Of a stretch of DNA of 6,066 nucleotides, positions 6,016-6,066 are shown one piece after another. The translations under genes and the position numbers were made by a program. Positions within the stretch are counted from its first letter, which is position 1; the number at the start of each line of letters is the position of its first letter. The DNA lies in assembly GCA_027314825.1 (NCBI GenBank), contig DAHVAB010000165.1, positions 1 through 6,066 of the forward strand, read 5' to 3'. The notes under the pieces were generated by a model, which worked only from the letters and a program-made list of their open reading frames with translations, was not told where the DNA came from and made no database searches. The stretch is from Solirubrobacterales bacterium. GTDB taxonomy: Bacteria > Actinomycetota > Thermoleophilia > Solirubrobacterales > Solirubrobacteraceae.

Positions 6016-6066
6016 ATGTCGTCAAGAGATATTCAGGTGAGAGAGAGCGCGGTCGCGCTCACCCCC
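6016..6066 (+). CDS. Probable start of a divergent gene, cut by the window edge
   Basis: ATG at 6016 opens a frame with no stop to the end of the window, giving MSSRDIQVRESAVALTP (17 residues). GAGGGA at 6005-6010 lies 5 nt upstream and is a reasonable ribosome binding site. The start follows a relatively AT-richer stretch, as expected for a promoter-proximal gene end. I cannot identify the product from 17 residues. A 'VALTP' opening would be compatible with the first strand of A-type iron-sulfur carrier proteins, but this is only a guess. A 7-base inverted repeat (GAGCGCG at 6045-6051, CGCGCTC at 6054-6060) falls inside these codons. Confidence 0.45.
   Translation, partial: MSSRDIQVRESAVALTP

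Noticed and set aside
4668..6017. A 449-codon minus-strand frame overlapping the secreted-protein gene
   Set aside because: Most of it is an out-of-frame, Arg/Pro-rich shadow of the 4763-5833 gene, which has a signal peptide and an ordered domain in its own frame. The opening MAANSVFLSAAFAGAENLL looks protein-like, but it lies antisense to the probable gene start at 6016 and in the spacer.
6045..6060. Inverted repeat GAGCGCG-GT-CGCGCTC as a terminator of an upstream minus-strand gene
   Set aside because: The two-base loop is too tight, no T-run follows on either strand, and the repeat falls within the first codons of the probable gene at 6016.

Overview
This is an ordinary-looking chromosomal segment of a very GC-rich bacterium. 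The protein style points to a high-GC actinobacterium: Ala/Arg/Gly-rich proteins, GTG starts, a mycobacterial-type transaldolase, and a 'TVT' low-complexity linker in a secreted protein. The C-terminal domain of that secreted protein resembles domains I recall from Solirubrobacterales/Thermoleophilia proteins, so that class is my best guess. It is an inference from composition and memory, not from a marker gene. I see no rRNA, tRNA, CRISPR array, insertion sequence, integrase or plasmid function.

Layout from left to right. Bases 2-370 (+) are the 3' end of an acyl-CoA dehydrogenase gene. It converges with, and overlaps by 77 bases, a minus-strand gene (294-1271) for a membrane-anchored lysozyme-like or lytic transglycosylase protein. 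Upstream of that on the minus strand are transaldolase (1294-2406) and transketolase (2563-4668). Further upstream is an unrecognised secreted protein (4763-5833). Bases 5834-6015 are a non-coding spacer between divergent genes. At 6016 a plus-strand gene probably begins and runs off the right edge after 17 codons.

Read in transcription order on the minus strand, the order is secreted protein, 94-nt gap, transketolase (tkt), 156-nt gap, transaldolase (tal), 22-nt gap, lytic transglycosylase-like protein. Transketolase and transaldolase together form the non-oxidative pentose phosphate pathway, exchanging C2 and C3 units between pentose and glycolytic sugar phosphates. The 22-nt gap suggests that the cell-wall enzyme is co-transcribed with transaldolase. 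In many Actinobacteria, zwf/opcA/pgl occupies the place after tal, so the cell-wall gene there is the main contextual oddity.

I did not find an undescribed biological system. The points most worth a second look are the antisense overlap that encodes a poly-Arg tail, the apparent loss of the usual catalytic glutamate in the acyl-CoA dehydrogenase fragment, a long inverted repeat just after the tkt stop, and a perfect palindrome in the divergent spacer.
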